DNA from: Cydia pomonella
Lineage: Eukaryota; Arthropoda; Insecta; Lepidoptera; Tortricidae
Direction of reading: 5' to 3'
Length of the DNA stretch: 64,000 nt
Assembly (NCBI RefSeq): GCF_033807575.1
Contig: NC_084726.1
Location: forward strand, 4,526,001-4,590,000
Shown: piece by piece, positions 9,840 through 19,980 of the stretch
How the letters are laid out: the number at the start of each line of letters is the position of its first letter
Position numbering within the stretch: position 1 is the first letter of the stretch
Notes under the pieces: model-generated
The model's input: only the letters and a program-made list of their open reading frames with translations
The model's database searches: none
Told to the model about the DNA's origin: nothing
Position numbers and translations under genes: made by a program

Positions 9840-10020
9840 ATTTTTGAAGCTATGTTTCTGTCGCGCTGCGGTGGGCGGGAGCGGGAGCTATCTAAGTGTG
9901 AGTGCACACACACAGACGCGAGACGTGAGCGCTCACTCATTGCGCGCCGTTGCGTCGACATGTCGACGTCGCCCGCGAGCCGGACGGAATTCATCCTGCG
10001 CTGCCCGAAGCAAGTTGTTT
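9840..10020. other. GC-rich island of unknown origin
   Basis: A tract of about 180 bp, rich in CG dinucleotides (GCGCGCCGTTGCGTCGACAT, then CGACGTCGCCCGCGAGCC), sharply distinct from the AT-rich surroundings and open in more than one frame. It resembles in composition the GC blocks at 19980-20100 and 24780-24890. It could be a promoter or first exon, or a repeat piece. No protein family recognised. Confidence 0.4.
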
Positions 10021-10065
10021 TTGGTCTCATATCACAGATCTCATATTTTGATCACATAATATTGT

Positions 10066-10290
10066 TTACAGTACATATGGGGCTACTTTATAGCACTAGT
10101 GCGAGAAGTAGCATATTATGTTACTGTGTCGAACATTTAAAGGGCCATATGTACTGTAAAACGTTGTACGATACATGTGCGAATAGGTAATTCGCAACTC
10201 GTGTCGATTTAAAACACTCCCTTCGGTCGTGTTTTAATTTATCGCCACTCGTTTCGAATTTCCTATTTTTCGCACTTGTATCGTAATGTA
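10066..10290 (+). repeat. Dispersed repeat family C, copy 1
   Basis: Starts TACAGTACATATGGGGCTAC, contains GCACTAGTGCGAGAAGTAGC, CACTCCCTTCGGTCGTGTTT and ATCGCCACTCGTTTCGAATT, and ends TTCGCACTTGTATCGTAATG. A reverse-oriented copy lies at 25690-25915 and a fragment at 13750-13830. A compact palindromic segment (GTACATATG ... CATATGTAC) bounds the first half. Confidence 0.75.
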
Positions 10291-10384
10291 CTATTTTCAT
10301 TTTTATATTATACTGTATCTATTAATTACCATATAGGTAAAAACTGCAAAAAAGAATGATGTCCCTGCTTCGGTCGTCGTCGTA

Positions 10385-10518
10385 CAGTCAAGTGCAAAAA
10401 TATGTATCGAAAGAATCTTCTCATAAATATGGTACTACGCTCTTATTACACTGGTATAAGATGCTATGAGACATATTTTTGAGTAAGATGTGTACACCCA
10501 TATTTTTACACTTGACTG
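10385..10518 (+). mobile_element. 134-bp mariner-type MITE (CAGTCAAGTG), copy 1
   Basis: Begins CAGTCAAGTGCAAAAATATG and ends CATATTTTTACACTTGACTG, flanked by TA on both sides. An identical-length copy in reverse orientation is at 54545-54678. A TA duplication with CAGTCAAG termini indicates mobilisation by a Tc1/mariner transposase, but these ends do not match the intact mariner at 8081. Confidence 0.88.
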
Positions 10519-10524
10519 TACCTA

Positions 10525-11105
10525 TCCGTGACAGTAAGTTGGGTGTGATCATGGTGTGTTGTGAAATTTTGTAAGTAGGTATAAATATATGGTTAAACTA
10601 CAATCTATTTTACTTGTAGTACGATGGGGCTAAACTTGGGTCGCCTTATTGAAGAACGTATCGCAATGACAATCTGAGTAAAGTATGTTGGGTTAATGCC
10701 GGACAATTTTGGGACCAATTGAGAGAACTCGTGAAAAAACGTTTTTTCAAGATCTCAGCACATGATAGATTCTTGAAGTACGGAGCAAATCGTTAAATAA
10801 TAACCGTAGATTCGGCCTGAATTTTGGTAATCTTCAATATAGAACGGTTTCAGTTTTGTACCTGTGTAAAGATGAGACATACTTTTTTTAGGGTAACGAG
10901 TGTTTTGCCATCAAGGGAGAACATAGGATGGTGAAAAAAAGTTGCTTCTAATGGAAAGAGAATAAGATATCACAAAAAAATAGGTCCGGTTTCTACCCTT
11001 CTCGAATGTATATAAATTGCAGCCACCAATAATTACAAACTTAAAAGTTGTCATCGAAAGTTTTTAATTCGTATTTTAGAATCCGATCTTAACCCTGATA
11101 CAAAA
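10525..11105. other. Gene-free stretch
   Basis: AT-rich sequence with a short inverted repeat at about 10725-10755 (GAAAAAACGTTTTTTC). No known element and no credible frame. Confidence 0.5.
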
Positions 11106-11112
11106 ATTGGTA

Positions 11113-11180
11113 AAATTGTGGCTCTCAAACTTTGATACCTATGTCAGAAGGAAATTGTGGCTCTCAAACTTTGATACCTA
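11113..11180 (+). repeat. 29-bp direct duplication with 39-bp period
   Basis: 11113-11141 is repeated exactly at 11152-11180 (core GTGGCTCTCAAACTTTGATA) with a 10-bp spacer. Identity of both units suggests a recent local duplication. Confidence 0.85.
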
Positions 11181-11192
11181 ATATAAGGCAAT

Positions 11193-11441
11193 TTGATATG
11201 TAAGCAATGTGCTAAGAAACCTCTTATTGTAAGGTTTACCCGAAGTAATAAAATAATAAAAACGACTAAAATAATAGATAGGTTTCGAAGTTTTGACAAT
11301 TTAAGATCTCGTGAACTGTACAGGTTTAGTGAAAGTGTAAATGTATTGTTTATTGAAAGGAATGTACTGGAAGATATTACGTGCTTAAGTAGGAGGGACA
11401 AAAATCGGAATAAAAAAATAATCGTGCCCAGTCATTTTTAA
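11193..11441 (+). other. 82-codon frame of unknown origin
   Basis: An open frame starting MICKQCAKKPLIVRFTRSNK, rich in Lys, Arg and Ile, follows the exact duplication at 11113-11180. The KPLIVRF stretch faintly recalls LINE ORF1-type proteins, but that is a weak impression. It has no upstream signal and sits in AT-rich repeat debris, so it may be spurious. Confidence 0.25.
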
Positions 11442-11444
11442 TGA

Positions 11445-12535
11445 AGGTCGCCAAAAAAATAAGAATCAAACTTAGAAATCAAAAAGACTAAGTAGTTCTT
11501 TAAAAAGGTCAAAGTCACTGAGAGCCCATCTTGAAGTATGGAAAATAAGTAAAATTGCGATTTTATTGGTATAATTTTTAAATTATATATATAGTTGATA
11601 TACAATCTTTTTTTTATAAAATGTAAGGATCGTATGTAAAGAGTAAAGTAAATATATAGGAAAAGGGAGCCCTCTTAAAGCATTTTAAGGAAAATAATTT
11701 CGAAGCCCTATCTCTATTTTGTATCCGAAAGTAGCTATGTATGTATGCGTGCACATCTACATATGCATCTGTATGTGTAAGTACTTTATTGCAAAAAATT
11801 GCTCATTTGCTATCTATTTTACTCGATTTTGTTATAAAATTCAACATGTATCATCATCCCTATACAATATAAATACTCTTTATTGCACACCTCAATAAAA
11901 GAAAACAATACAAAAGAAAACAGAAACATAAGCACAGGTAAACAACATGCGGTCTTATCGCTAAAAAGCGATCTCTTCCAGGCTACCTTTGAGTTGCGGA
12001 AATTAAAAAAATTACATTGTCCGTAAGTAGGTGTACATACACATACAATATACATACATACAAAATAGACTCCCAAAATCTCTTCCTTTTGATTTACCGT
12101 CGCGTTGGTAGTGGTACTGGATAAAAATAATGGTACGAAAGTGTGATCAAGAAAACAATAAATGTGATAATTAAGTAGGTCAGTAGGTAAATTGAAGAAA
12201 ATTTAAAGTTTGACAATCACTGCTGTTTTTTAAATAGGTAAAGATCGGGTTGTTTCTCTCGGATCTTTACCTGGAAGGGTCAAGATCGGATATCGGTCTG
12301 CAGCAGTCCTAGGTCTGTTTTGATTGGATAGTTATATAAAAAATATCGAAAAAGAAATTATACATTAAAACAAAAACAGTTTCGTCACAATACGCAAAAT
12401 AAATTACAGGGCGAAGATCGGATAGAAGAAAAAAATTGCGAAAATGTTTATTGTGATTATACGTAGTCAAAGAAATTGTGATTAATTGATTATTAAATTC
12501 GCAAAATGCTGTCGTTTTATTTAAAATAATGAAAT
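11445..12535. other. Gene-free stretch
   Basis: 11725-11790 and 12025-12065 contain ATGTATGT- and TACATACA-type microsatellite sequence. At 12236-12285 AGGTAAAGATCGG is mirrored by CGGATCTTTACCT, and AAGATCGGAT recurs at 12285 and 12416. No coding frame recognised. Confidence 0.45.
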
Positions 12536-12539
12536 AATT

Positions 12540-12640
12540 AGACCAGTTCCGAAAGTACCGGGAAATCCCTGTTCCTATTTCCACCAGTACCGAAAATCCC
12601 GGTTCTTTAAAACAGTACCGGTTCTGCAATCCCTAATAAG
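12540..12640 (-). mobile_element. hAT-like terminus (solo right end)
   Basis: Reading the minus strand from about 12638, TTAGGGATTGCAGAACCGGT starts a terminus with repeated ACCGG/GTACTG subterminal motifs. The first ten bases match the terminus of the 1646-bp hAT at 41004-42649. The partner end is not visible. Confidence 0.55.
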
Positions 12641-12767
12641 GATGTTATGCCCATCACTAATCCGTCTGTGTACGTATATTTATAAACTGTCTCCGCCTCC
12701 AATTCGTGCGATAAGGACAACTGCAGCTCGGACTAAAATTCACTCGCAAAAAACTCAAAAATCGAGG

Positions 12768-13095
12768 TTTCGCTCTCGACTGTTTCCTCCTCCAAAACGC
12801 AACCAATCATTATGAAATTTTGGAAATTGCAAGAGGAAGAAATAATCTATGCCGCTATGTTTTGATTTTTTGGATATTTATTGTCATATTTGTATACTGT
12901 GCCTTTTTTTACAGCCAATTCAATTGAGCCGTTTTTGCGATTTTTGAGGCGCTGTAAGTTTCTTCAAAATAAAATAATCCAAAAAAGCAAAACATAGCGG
13001 CACAGATATTGATGATATTGATCTTATTTGAAAAAATCATTGCTCTAGGTTCAAAATCCAGGGAGGAAATAGTCGAGAGCGTTTGTATGGAAAAA
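12768..13095. mobile_element. Foldback-like non-autonomous element
   Basis: CGCTCTCGACTGTTTCCTCC at the left is matched by GGAGGAAATAGTCGAGAGCG at the right, enclosing about 290 bp of AT-rich sequence. Inside, GCCGCTATGTTTTG and CAAAACATAGCGGC form a second inverted pair. I recognise the core as a common lepidopteran repeat; superfamily unclear. Confidence 0.65.
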
Positions 13096-13228
13096 TCACC
13101 ACTAGGAATTCCTCTTAATGTAATAATAATAAGTATAAGCATATTTCATATTTTATTACTTACCTCTTCATCATTATAACACGTTTATTTTTTAATATTG
13201 AATATTGAAAAATCGTTCTTAATAACTT

Positions 13229-13620
13229 GTCTGAATGGAACGGAATAGCTGCCGAAACGCCTGTCAAAGCAGAGGCGTTTTTTCTTACTGCAAGAATGTT
13301 TTAAGAAGGCAACATTCGATATTGTTTTCATACAATTTAAATAAACGAAAGGTAAGTTGATTTTCCCGAACTAGTGCTTTTCACATTTCTATTTTTATTT
13401 ATACTTGTTCCCATTCATGACTACTTATTGATGAATGTTAATGTTAGTTTCTATTAAAAATCTGATTCTGATTATTATAACATGATAAATTGTCTGAATG
13501 GAACGGAATAGTTACCGAAACACCTGTCAAAGAAGAGGCCTTTTTTCTTACTGCAAGCATATATGTTATACATTTCCAAAGGCAACATTCGATATTGTTT
13601 TTATGCAATTTAAATATACG
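13229..13620 (+). repeat. Direct repeat pair, units about 115 bp, 263 bp apart
   Basis: GTCTGAATGGAACGGAATAG starts at both 13229 and 13492 and is followed in each by CCGAAAC-CCTGTCAAAG, a TTTTTTCTTACTGCAAG block and GGCAACATTCGATATTGTTT. The spacer contains the family piece also seen at 9620-9770. Confidence 0.75.
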
Positions 13621-13749
13621 ATACACAAATAATCGTATATAACGATACGTAGGTAATAATAGTACAATGTTTTATATTTACAATTGTTTCTGTCTTTTAG
13701 AACATGCATAAAAAAATACTTGTTATTTTTCTTATTTTTTCGCAACTGT

Positions 13750-13830
13750 ATTAAAAAACGTCGTTCGATACACGTGCGGAAATGTCATTCTTCACTCGTC
13801 CCGAGTCACGTGTACCGACATCTCGGTGCT
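13750..13830 (+). repeat. Repeat family C fragment
   Basis: TTCGATACACGTGCGG and the following TTCACTCGTCCCGAGTCACG match the arrangement of the second half of 10066-10290 at lower identity. Confidence 0.5.
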
Positions 13831-13857
13831 TTTAACTTACATGACCACTGTTAATAA

Positions 13858-13918
13858 TTCATCGGTTTTATTACTGTGAAAACCGATTTTATTACTGTGA
13901 AAAATAAAACCGATATTA
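13858..13918 (+). repeat. Short tandem duplication
   Basis: CGGTTTTATTACTGTGAAAA is followed directly by CGATTTTATTACTGTGAAAA, then by an inverted remnant AATAAAACCGATATT. Confidence 0.7.
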
Positions 13919-14067
13919 TAAAACACGAAAAGATAAATAAAACAAAAACAGTCACATATGGTCAAAAGACCAGTCCGACTCATGTTACATTCATGAAATC
14001 AGGCCGATTATCATAAACACAACTTGCATTAAATTCGGCCATTAATAAGCGACAACCCTAATCGGGC

Positions 14068-14337
14068 TTGCGTGTAACCGGACCATTTGAGAAGCGGCGC
14101 GCGGCGAACGTTTGTCATTGTCTGAGCTACCACCACGCTGTGGCAATTAAATGCGGGCTAGGGTTGTCAACTCGCAAAACTAGAAATGATAAAGAAATTC
14201 AAATTCATATTAATTCACGATTGCATTCGACTATCTTAGAGCTAAAGAGCTTAAAACATGAAACTGTAACAGATTTAAGAGACTACATGTATGGGGTTCT
14301 ACAAAGAACGAAAGAGGTAAAGGTTTTTAAAGTTTGA
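14068..14337 (+). other. 89-codon frame of unknown origin in repeat sequence
   Basis: The frame overlaps a repeat with inverted motifs GACAACCCTAATCGGG (about 14051) and CGGGCTAGGGTTGTC (about 14154). AGGGTTGTCAAC recurs near 54091. The translation resembles no family I know and is probably incidental. Confidence 0.2.
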
Positions 14338-14375
14338 GGTGTAGAAGTCAGTAAGTGACATTGTTTGCTACAATC

Positions 14376-14490
14376 AGGGTGCGTAGCCAACGTGCCAATC
14401 GTTTACGCTCCGTAGCGAACGAAACGCAACTGTTACTGTCGCACTAATATGGAAGAGTGATAAAGAGAGATGAATACGCAGTTTATAATT
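14376..14490. mobile_element. MITE-like repeat starting GGGTGCGTAG, copy 2
   Basis: Starts GGGTGCGTAGCC, contains GTGCCAATCGTTTACGCTCC, AACGAAACGCAACTGT and GAAGAGTGATAAAGAGAGAT. It is related to 1798-1925 with the central block inverted. Confidence 0.5.
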
Positions 14491-14859
14491 TTATACGCTT
14501 TTTCGCTACCAACAGAGTATAAATATAACAATTGATATAAAAAAAAAAATTAAAACCCCCTACGCATTATGCCAAAACATATCCATTTTATACCAAAAAT
14601 GCGTAACATAATTTTGGAAAAGAGCTGATACTTTTCAAACTGCTCGATTGATTTTTATCAAACATAACTAAGAACCATCGCAAGGAAACTCGCTTCATCA
14701 CCGTATCGAAATCCTTTTAAGTGTTACGATGCCACAGACAGACAGACATTAGCGTCAAACATATTACACCCTTCTTTTTGCGTCGGGGATTAAGACACCT
14801 AAATAAAGATATAAAAATTTAAATTTTAAACCTTTTAGTGTTGGGAATACAAACAACTG

Positions 14860-15264
14860 ATGTGCAGTGCAGTAAAGATGTGTCTAATAAAATTACAGAG
14901 CCTTGAGCATCGCCGTCGAGTCGCTAGCCTATCGGTGTTCTATCGGATACATTTCGGGGAGTGCGCACAGGAACTGCACGATCTGATCCCACCTTCCCCT
15001 TTCCATCATCGGACATCCAGGCGTGGGGAGCGAATGCACCCGTTCGTGGTAAACATTCCATTTGTTCGCACTAAACGGTTTGCCTCCTCTTTTTTGTTAC
15101 GGACGGCTAAAGAATGGAATGCGCTCCCGCCATCTGTATTCCCTGATAAATATGACCTCGGTCTCTTTAAAGCAAGAGTGAATAGGCTACTACTGAACCG
15201 GTGAGCTCCATCTTAGGCCCTGTCTTCACTTTCCATCAGGTGTGACTAGAGCCAATCGCCGATC

Positions 15265-15331
<67 letters not shown>
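14860..15331 (+). mobile_element. 5'-truncated LINE 3' end with 59-nt poly(A)
   Basis: The frame at 14860-15204 encodes the extreme C-terminus of a jockey-type LINE ORF2. LQSLEHRRRVASLSVFYRIH, then a FHHRTSRRGER block, then RTAKEWNALPPSVFP, closing LFKARVNRLLLNR, matches the conserved tail following the reverse transcriptase domain. About 65 bp of 3' UTR leads to an uninterrupted run of 59 A (15273-15331). The catalytic domains are lost. The pure poly(A) suggests a recent insertion, because A-runs decay quickly. Confidence 0.88.
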
Positions 15332-15334
<3 letters not shown>

Positions 15335-15367
15335 TTATGTCTGGAAGATCTGTCCGCATACACATCA

Positions 15368-15558
15368 GTACCCCTAGTGTAAATTTGATCGACATCATAA
15401 CGTGACGAACGCGTTTGCGTTAAGTCTCATTTTGTATAGGATTTTGAGTTTCCAAAACGTCCCACTTGGCACGCTCTTTCTAAATCCAATACAAAATGAG
15501 ACTAAACGCAAACGCGTACGTCATGTTTCGAAATCGAATTTATTTACACTAGGGGTAC
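15368..15558 (+). mobile_element. 191-bp MITE (GTACCCCTAG), copy 1
   Basis: Begins GTACCCCTAGTGTAAAT and ends ATTTACACTAGGGGTAC. The arms include GTGACGAACGCGTTTGCGTT and its complement near the right end. Copies 2 (15727-15917) and 3 (50531-50721) have exactly the same length. No coding capacity. Confidence 0.9.
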
Positions 15559-15726
15559 AGTGCCTGATTCCCGACATACACTGACAGAATGACAGAACGT
15601 GACAACCCTGTAAGCGCCGGTGGCGCCCCATGGCGCTATGTGTGTAATGCTCATGCAACTCGAGTCATAAGCGACGTCACTGTGCAATCCTAACTTATTG
15701 TGGCATTCGGAGTATTCCAACTATCA

Positions 15727-15917
15727 GTACCCCTAGTGTAAATATTTTCGACAGCGAAACGTGACGTACGCGTTTGCGTTAAGTGTCATTTTGTATGAGA
15801 TTTTTGACTTTCCAAAACGTCCCGCTTGGCGCGCTGTTCAAAAACCCATACAAAATGAGACTTAACGCAAACGCGTACGTCACGTTTCACTATCGACTAA
15901 ATTTACACTAGGGGTAC
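15727..15917 (+). mobile_element. 191-bp MITE (GTACCCCTAG), copy 2
   Basis: Same family, length and orientation as 15368-15558. Terminal complementarity extends to TCAGTACCCC and GGGGTACTGA. It is separated from copy 1 by 168 bp, so the pair could fold or recombine. Confidence 0.9.
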
Positions 15918-15919
15918 TG

Positions 15920-16370
15920 AGCATTTTAGGACACGACACTATTAACTCAATATTTTTGTTCACGGCATAGACAATTAACACCTTTCACAATTCCTTATCC
16001 ACCTTGTCGGTACCGTGCGATACGAAACTTTTTTACAAAAATCGCACACTTCTAGTAAGCTCAGAAAATGCCCTTAACGGAAATCGAAAGGAAGAAAAGT
16101 CCTTGTAAAGGTTGCGCCCGCCAGTAAATATTAAAACCGCAACACGCTTTTTGCCAACCTTTTTGCCGCAACACCATGTTTTTACTTTTTACTGGCAACA
16201 CTTTGAAGCCGCCGCTTTGCATTTTCATTGTAAGTTTACGATTATGAGTTGGCGGCTCTTGTGATGTGGTTTAGGTCTTTTTACGGTTACTTTTTACCGT
16301 TTTAGCGTAGGCACATCTTTACACCATTGGCGGTGGTTCGAACTACTCCATATTAATTCATTTTTAGGGT
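15920..16370. other. Gene-free stretch
   Basis: Mostly AT-rich. 16100-16200 contains a short inverted repeat (GCCAGTAAATATTAAAACCG and TTTTACTTTTTACTGGC). No recognised element. Confidence 0.45.
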
Positions 16371-16372
16371 TA

Positions 16373-16610
16373 GGATTAGGGTCCCGTACCCAGTAGGTAA
16401 AACGGGACCCTATTATTAAGACTCCGCTGTCCGTCCGTCTGTCTGTCTGTCTGTCTGTCAGTCTGTCACCAGACTGTATCTCATGAACCGTGATAGCTAG
16501 ACAGTTGAAATTTACTGAGTTACTGCCGCTATGACAACAAATACTAAAAAGTACGGAACCCTCGGTGAACGAGTCCGACTCGCACGTTTTCCGTTTTTTT
16601 TCCAAGCTTT
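16373..16610 (+). repeat. Dispersed lepidopteran repeat family B, copy 1
   Basis: Runs from AGGGTCCCGTACCCAGTAGG through GGGACCCTATTATTAAGACT, a (GTCT)n microsatellite at about 16430-16460 and ATCTCATGAACCGTGATAGC, to GAGTCCGACTCGCACGTTTT. Copy 2 is inverted at 17760-17985. The CGAGTCCGACTCGCAC end is itself palindromic. Very common in Lepidoptera to my knowledge; class unresolved. Confidence 0.75.
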
Positions 16611-16679
16611 TATTTAACATTAACTTGCAACTTCGGGTCAAATCTTTCAAGCTAAATTAGCCCAACTTTCCGTTATTCG

Positions 16680-16860
16680 ATTGAGTTGAACCATCACATA
16701 CATATGTAAGTTGAATGACGATTCAATATTATGGTATGTATGTATCATCGAGCTGATCTGATGATAGATACTGTAGGTGACTACAGGAAACTCTGTGATC
16801 TCTAATTGTGTTTGGTGTTCTAATGGTATGTTGAACGAAAAGGCCAGTCAGCAATAAAAA
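16680..16860 (+). repeat. Dispersed repeat family D, copy 1
   Basis: Contains CACATACATATGTAAGTTGA, GAGCTGATCTGATGATAG and CTAATTGTGTTTGGTG. Reverse-oriented copies share TCATCAGATCAGCTCGATGG at 26985-27180 and 27600-27765. A plus-strand relative is at 43600-43885. Confidence 0.65.
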
Positions 16861-16864
16861 CTTG

Positions 16865-17228
16865 TAACAAAAAATGGACAAGTGCAAGTCTGACTAACCC
16901 AACGAGGGTTCCGTACAAATTTTACATATTAAGTTTTTTATTTAAGTATAGTTTTTTTTTCCGATACTTGTTGTGTAAGACGATATAACATGCCAAATTT
17001 CATAGTTCTAGGTCAACGAGAAGTAACCTACGTTTTGTGCGGCTAAACGGCCTTTTTTATGTTAACTTAGAAGTTTGATTTGTTCCAGCTTCAAGAGACT
17101 GTAGACCTAAGTAGGTATTTATGGTTTAAATTTCAACTCGATACCTCCACGCGTTACCGAGATAAAGGGTCTTGTCAGACAGACAGACAGACGGACGGAC
17201 AATAAAGTGATACTATAAGGGGTAAAAT
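16865..17228 (+). repeat. Repeat related to family B with (CAGA)n
   Basis: Starts GGACAAGTGCAAGTCTGACT, includes GAGGGTTCCGTAC and ATTTCATAGTTCTAGGTCAA, and ends in CAGACAGACAGACAGACGG before TAAAGTGATACTATAAGGGG. Known to me as a common lepidopteran repeat arrangement; no coding content. Confidence 0.55.
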
Positions 17229-17261
17229 GTTTTTTTTTACTCCTCCGATGTTGCTTATGTC

Positions 17262-17329
17262 CATGGGCGGCGATGACTGCTTCCCATCAGGCGGCTCGTC
17301 TGCTCGTTTGCGGCCTATTACATAAAAAA
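17262..17329 (+). mobile_element. SINE/LINE 3' tail, type GTCCATGGGCGGCG
   Basis: TGTCCATGGGCGGCGATGAC, then CATCAGGCGGCTCGTCTGCT and CGTTTGCGGCCTATTACATA, with an A-run. It resembles the ending of family A and the copy at 34965-35104, so these tails share ancestry. Confidence 0.65.
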
Positions 17330-17391
17330 ATGCTGGATATGATCGCACTTTTATATTCTACGCTTCTGTTAGCAATCTATATTCTATAAAT

Positions 17392-17523
17392 CGTCAGGTG
17401 ACAAGCAAAACTCACTAATTACCACCATAAGTTTATAACCATAATGAATATTACTACTAAAATAAGATTGATTTTTATTTATATATTTTATAGTAATTAG
17501 TGAGTTTTGCTTGTCACCTGACG
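17392..17523. mobile_element. 132-bp MITE with perfect 30-bp terminal repeats
   Basis: 17392-17421 and 17494-17523 are exact inverted repeats beginning CGTCAGGTGACAAGCAAAAC, around a 72-bp AT-rich core. Perfect arms imply little decay since insertion. No target duplication is obvious. Confidence 0.88.
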
Positions 17524-17759
17524 ACATACATTTTGGTGAACTATGGTATTTATTACACTTCTATAACTCAGTTTTTTCTCCCAGGCCTAATAAGTAAACC
17601 TCTTAAGAGTAAACATATATGCATGTTTTTAGCAAATATACATGTACTGTGTAATGTAGGTTGTCCTCAATAGCAGTTATTATCGTGTTTACAAGATGGC
17701 GATAACGCCGAGCGGCCCACAATCGACAAATCCTTTTGCTGCTTAGTGGCAGATTTCTA

Positions 17760-17985
17760 AAAAAAACCGGACAAGTGCGAGTCGGACTCGTTCACCGTAC
17801 TCTTTAGAATTTGGTTGTTATAGCGGCAACAGAAATACATCATCTGTGAAAATTTCAACTGTCTAGCTATCACAGTTCATGACATACAGCCTGGTGACAG
17901 ACGGACAGACAGACGGACGGACGGACAGCGGAATCTTAGAAATAGGTACCCGTTATACCTTTTGGGTACGGAACCCTAAAAAGGG
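17760..17985 (-). repeat. Dispersed repeat family B, copy 2 (inverted)
   Basis: Begins ACCGGACAAGTGCGAGTCGG, includes GTCTAGCTATCACAGTTCAT and GACAGACGGACAGACAGACG, and ends GGGTACGGAACCCT. It is the reverse complement arrangement of 16373-16610. Confidence 0.75.
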
Positions 17986-18019
17986 GGTTAATTGACGCTA
18001 TAAATATTTTAATTGTTTG

Positions 18020-18190
18020 ATATATTTATGTGAGTACGTAATAAATAATGTTTAAACTAAAATTATTTAATTTATTGTGTTTTACCTTTGTATTTATATT
18101 TTTTTTGTTTTGTATTTTATGCTGTAATATCGGTTATCTTGTCCGAAATAAAAGCTTTTTATTTTATTTATTTATTTTATTTAGCCTTGC
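18020..18190 (+). mobile_element. LINE 3' UTR with (TTTA)n tail
   Basis: AT-rich sequence with ATCTTGTCCGAAATAAAAGC then a TTTATTTTATTTATTTA tail, typical of a LINE 3' end with an AATAAA signal. No coding sequence retained. Confidence 0.5.
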
Positions 18191-18289
18191 GTGATTTGGC
18201 CATAACATACATACGTACAAACATTTCAAATGAAATATAAAATTGTAAAAACGCATAACTTTGTATGAAAATTAGACGCCGTCGAGCGT

Positions 18290-18680
18290 CAGTCCTAGCA
18301 ACATTGAAAAGACAGTGACTCGTGAGTTGTGAGACAGAAACAGGCCTGTGCTCATTATATTGCTAATGAAGTGACATCTCGCATGCAAATCAACTAGGAT
18401 TAACGAACGGCCACTGACACTAACACCCTAGTCAATGCCACTCTTAAGACGACGTTATGCTTTCGAACAAAAGTTTACATATACTGTGCGGTATCGGGTC
18501 AATTCGACCCCTTGCAGTTTTCTTACTTAATTATTGCTTATTTTCTATGGTAACTAATTGCCATAGATGTGTTGAGGCGACGTTAGGCTTCCAATGATTA
18601 AAGGTTAATTTATTTTTGCACAACAAAAACATATTTTCATTACAGTAGTTTGACGATTATGATATTTTTGTCCCACTAGC
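18290..18680 (+). repeat. Locally duplicated repeat block, unit 1
   Basis: Contains AACAGGCCTGTGCTCATTAT, CATCTCGCATGCAAATCAAC, ACGAACGGCCACTGACACT and TCGGGTCAATTCGACCCC, ending with AGTAGTTTGACGATTATG. Unit 2 follows at 18695-19020 in the same order. GGGTC-ATTCGACCC is a short palindrome that I associate loosely with piggyBac-like ends; this is not proven. Confidence 0.7.
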
Positions 18681-18694
18681 CCACAGCCATTAGA

Positions 18695-19020
18695 CGGGCT
18701 CCAGTGACATTGAAAGACAGTTGTAAGAAACAGGCCTGTGCTCATTATATCGCTAATGAAATGTCATCTCGCATGCAAATCAACTAGGATTAACGAACGG
18801 CCACTGACACTGTCACCCTAGTCAATGCCACTCTATAAGGCGACGCACACTCTTAAGTCTCCTTACGAGTTTTCTGTGGCATCGGGTCGATTCGACCCTC
18901 TTCAAACCTATGCTTAATTGTGATATGCCTAATTGTCTGGAGTCGTTAAAGTTTTTGTTTTGTACAAAACTATCATATTTTTATAGTAGTTTGAGGTTTA
19001 TGGCAGTTTTATCCCAAATT
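18695..19020 (+). repeat. Locally duplicated repeat block, unit 2
   Basis: Repeats AACAGGCCTGTGCTCATTAT, CATCTCGCATGCAAATCAAC, GGCCACTGACACTGTCACCC and CATCGGGTCGATTCGACCC. Differences from unit 1 are scattered, so the duplication is not recent or reflects two insertions. Confidence 0.7.
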
Positions 19021-19305
19021 AAAAACCAAAAACTAAAGCTGGGACTGGAGCTACGCATAAAACGCCGGTTGTCAACGATATGCCAGGACCTAACTCTCAT
19101 ATACTTCGGACATCTCCCACGCCCCTCCCCGGATAGCCTAGAGAGAGTTCTTATGACGGGCAAAGTTGAAAGCACCAGACCTCAGGGCCCTCCCCCTACT
19201 AGATGGTGTGCTCAAATCACTGCACCTATGCAATTAAAACTGCACGAGGCTATGCGCTTGGCGAGAATAGGAGTAGGAATCTGGGTCTTCAACAGGAGGA
19301 CATGA
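18990..19305 (+). pseudogene. Degenerate RTE-like LINE ORF2 tail
   Basis: The frame contains a block around LTLIYFGHLPRPSPDSLERV and VESTRPQGPPPTRWCAQIT. This is the diverged equivalent of the IGHLIRHD ... EGKIEGRRGRGRPR tail at 2611-2859, with the basic G-R-R-G-R segment mutated. The frame is broken soon after. It lies immediately downstream of the duplicated block at 18695. No catalytic region survives. Confidence 0.6.
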
Positions 19306-19409
19306 TGTCACGATCCTCAGCATTGAGGGACCGACTGAAGAAGAAGAAAGCTGGGACTATAATCACATCATATGTGAATATAAAATAATGAAAATGAATA
19401 TAAATAGAC

Positions 19410-19980
19410 CAATAGTGGGACCGGATTTTTGCCCTATAAGTTTCGATAATTCTAAAGAGTGAAAAGTGATGTTTATCTGGTATGGGACATATTTTTAAGC
19501 ATATTTGTAATATATGAAGAAAATTTAGAACGAGCGTTAGATATAAATAAGGTATTTATGTATTTTTATTGATGAATTTTGAATATTGAATTAAAGTACA
19601 AAATTTAAGCATCGTCTTTTATAATATGTATGAGCCTTTATGCTATCAAATTTTTAGAAAAAAAATCAACGTGCTACTTTGTCAAACTCAAATTAGCTTA
19701 TTATTTTGTCAATATTGAATTAAAGTTTGAAAAATCCACAATATCATATCTAAATTCTTAAGTTAATAGGCAAGGCAAAAAATTTGAAGAATAGGATATG
19801 TGCTTTACAATTAATATGCGTTTTTTGTCCTGTAAGATCTAATATTGAATTAAAGTCCGTAGAGATAAGTCTATTACTATAAAATAATATATGCAGCCAT
19901 TTTATGGAAAGTAAGAAATATCTGTGTGTAGCTTGCATTGTTATAGTAAAATCAACTTAAAAAAGCGCGAAATTCATAAC
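19410..19980 (+). repeat. Array of four diverged units of about 130 bp, copy 1
   Basis: AATATTGAATTAAAGT occurs at about 19582, 19711 and 19841, spaced 129-130 bp, with a degenerate first unit at about 19440 (TTTCGATAATTCTAAAG). Each unit is AT-rich and carries a second weaker block (TTTTTAGAAA or similar) in its middle. An inverted, diverged array with the same spacing is at 24895-25450. A GC-rich block follows each array. Confidence 0.65.

Noticed and set aside
18910..19305. 131-codon frame as a complete gene
   Set aside because: Its C-terminal half is a degraded RTE LINE tail and its N-terminal part lies in the duplicated repeat block.
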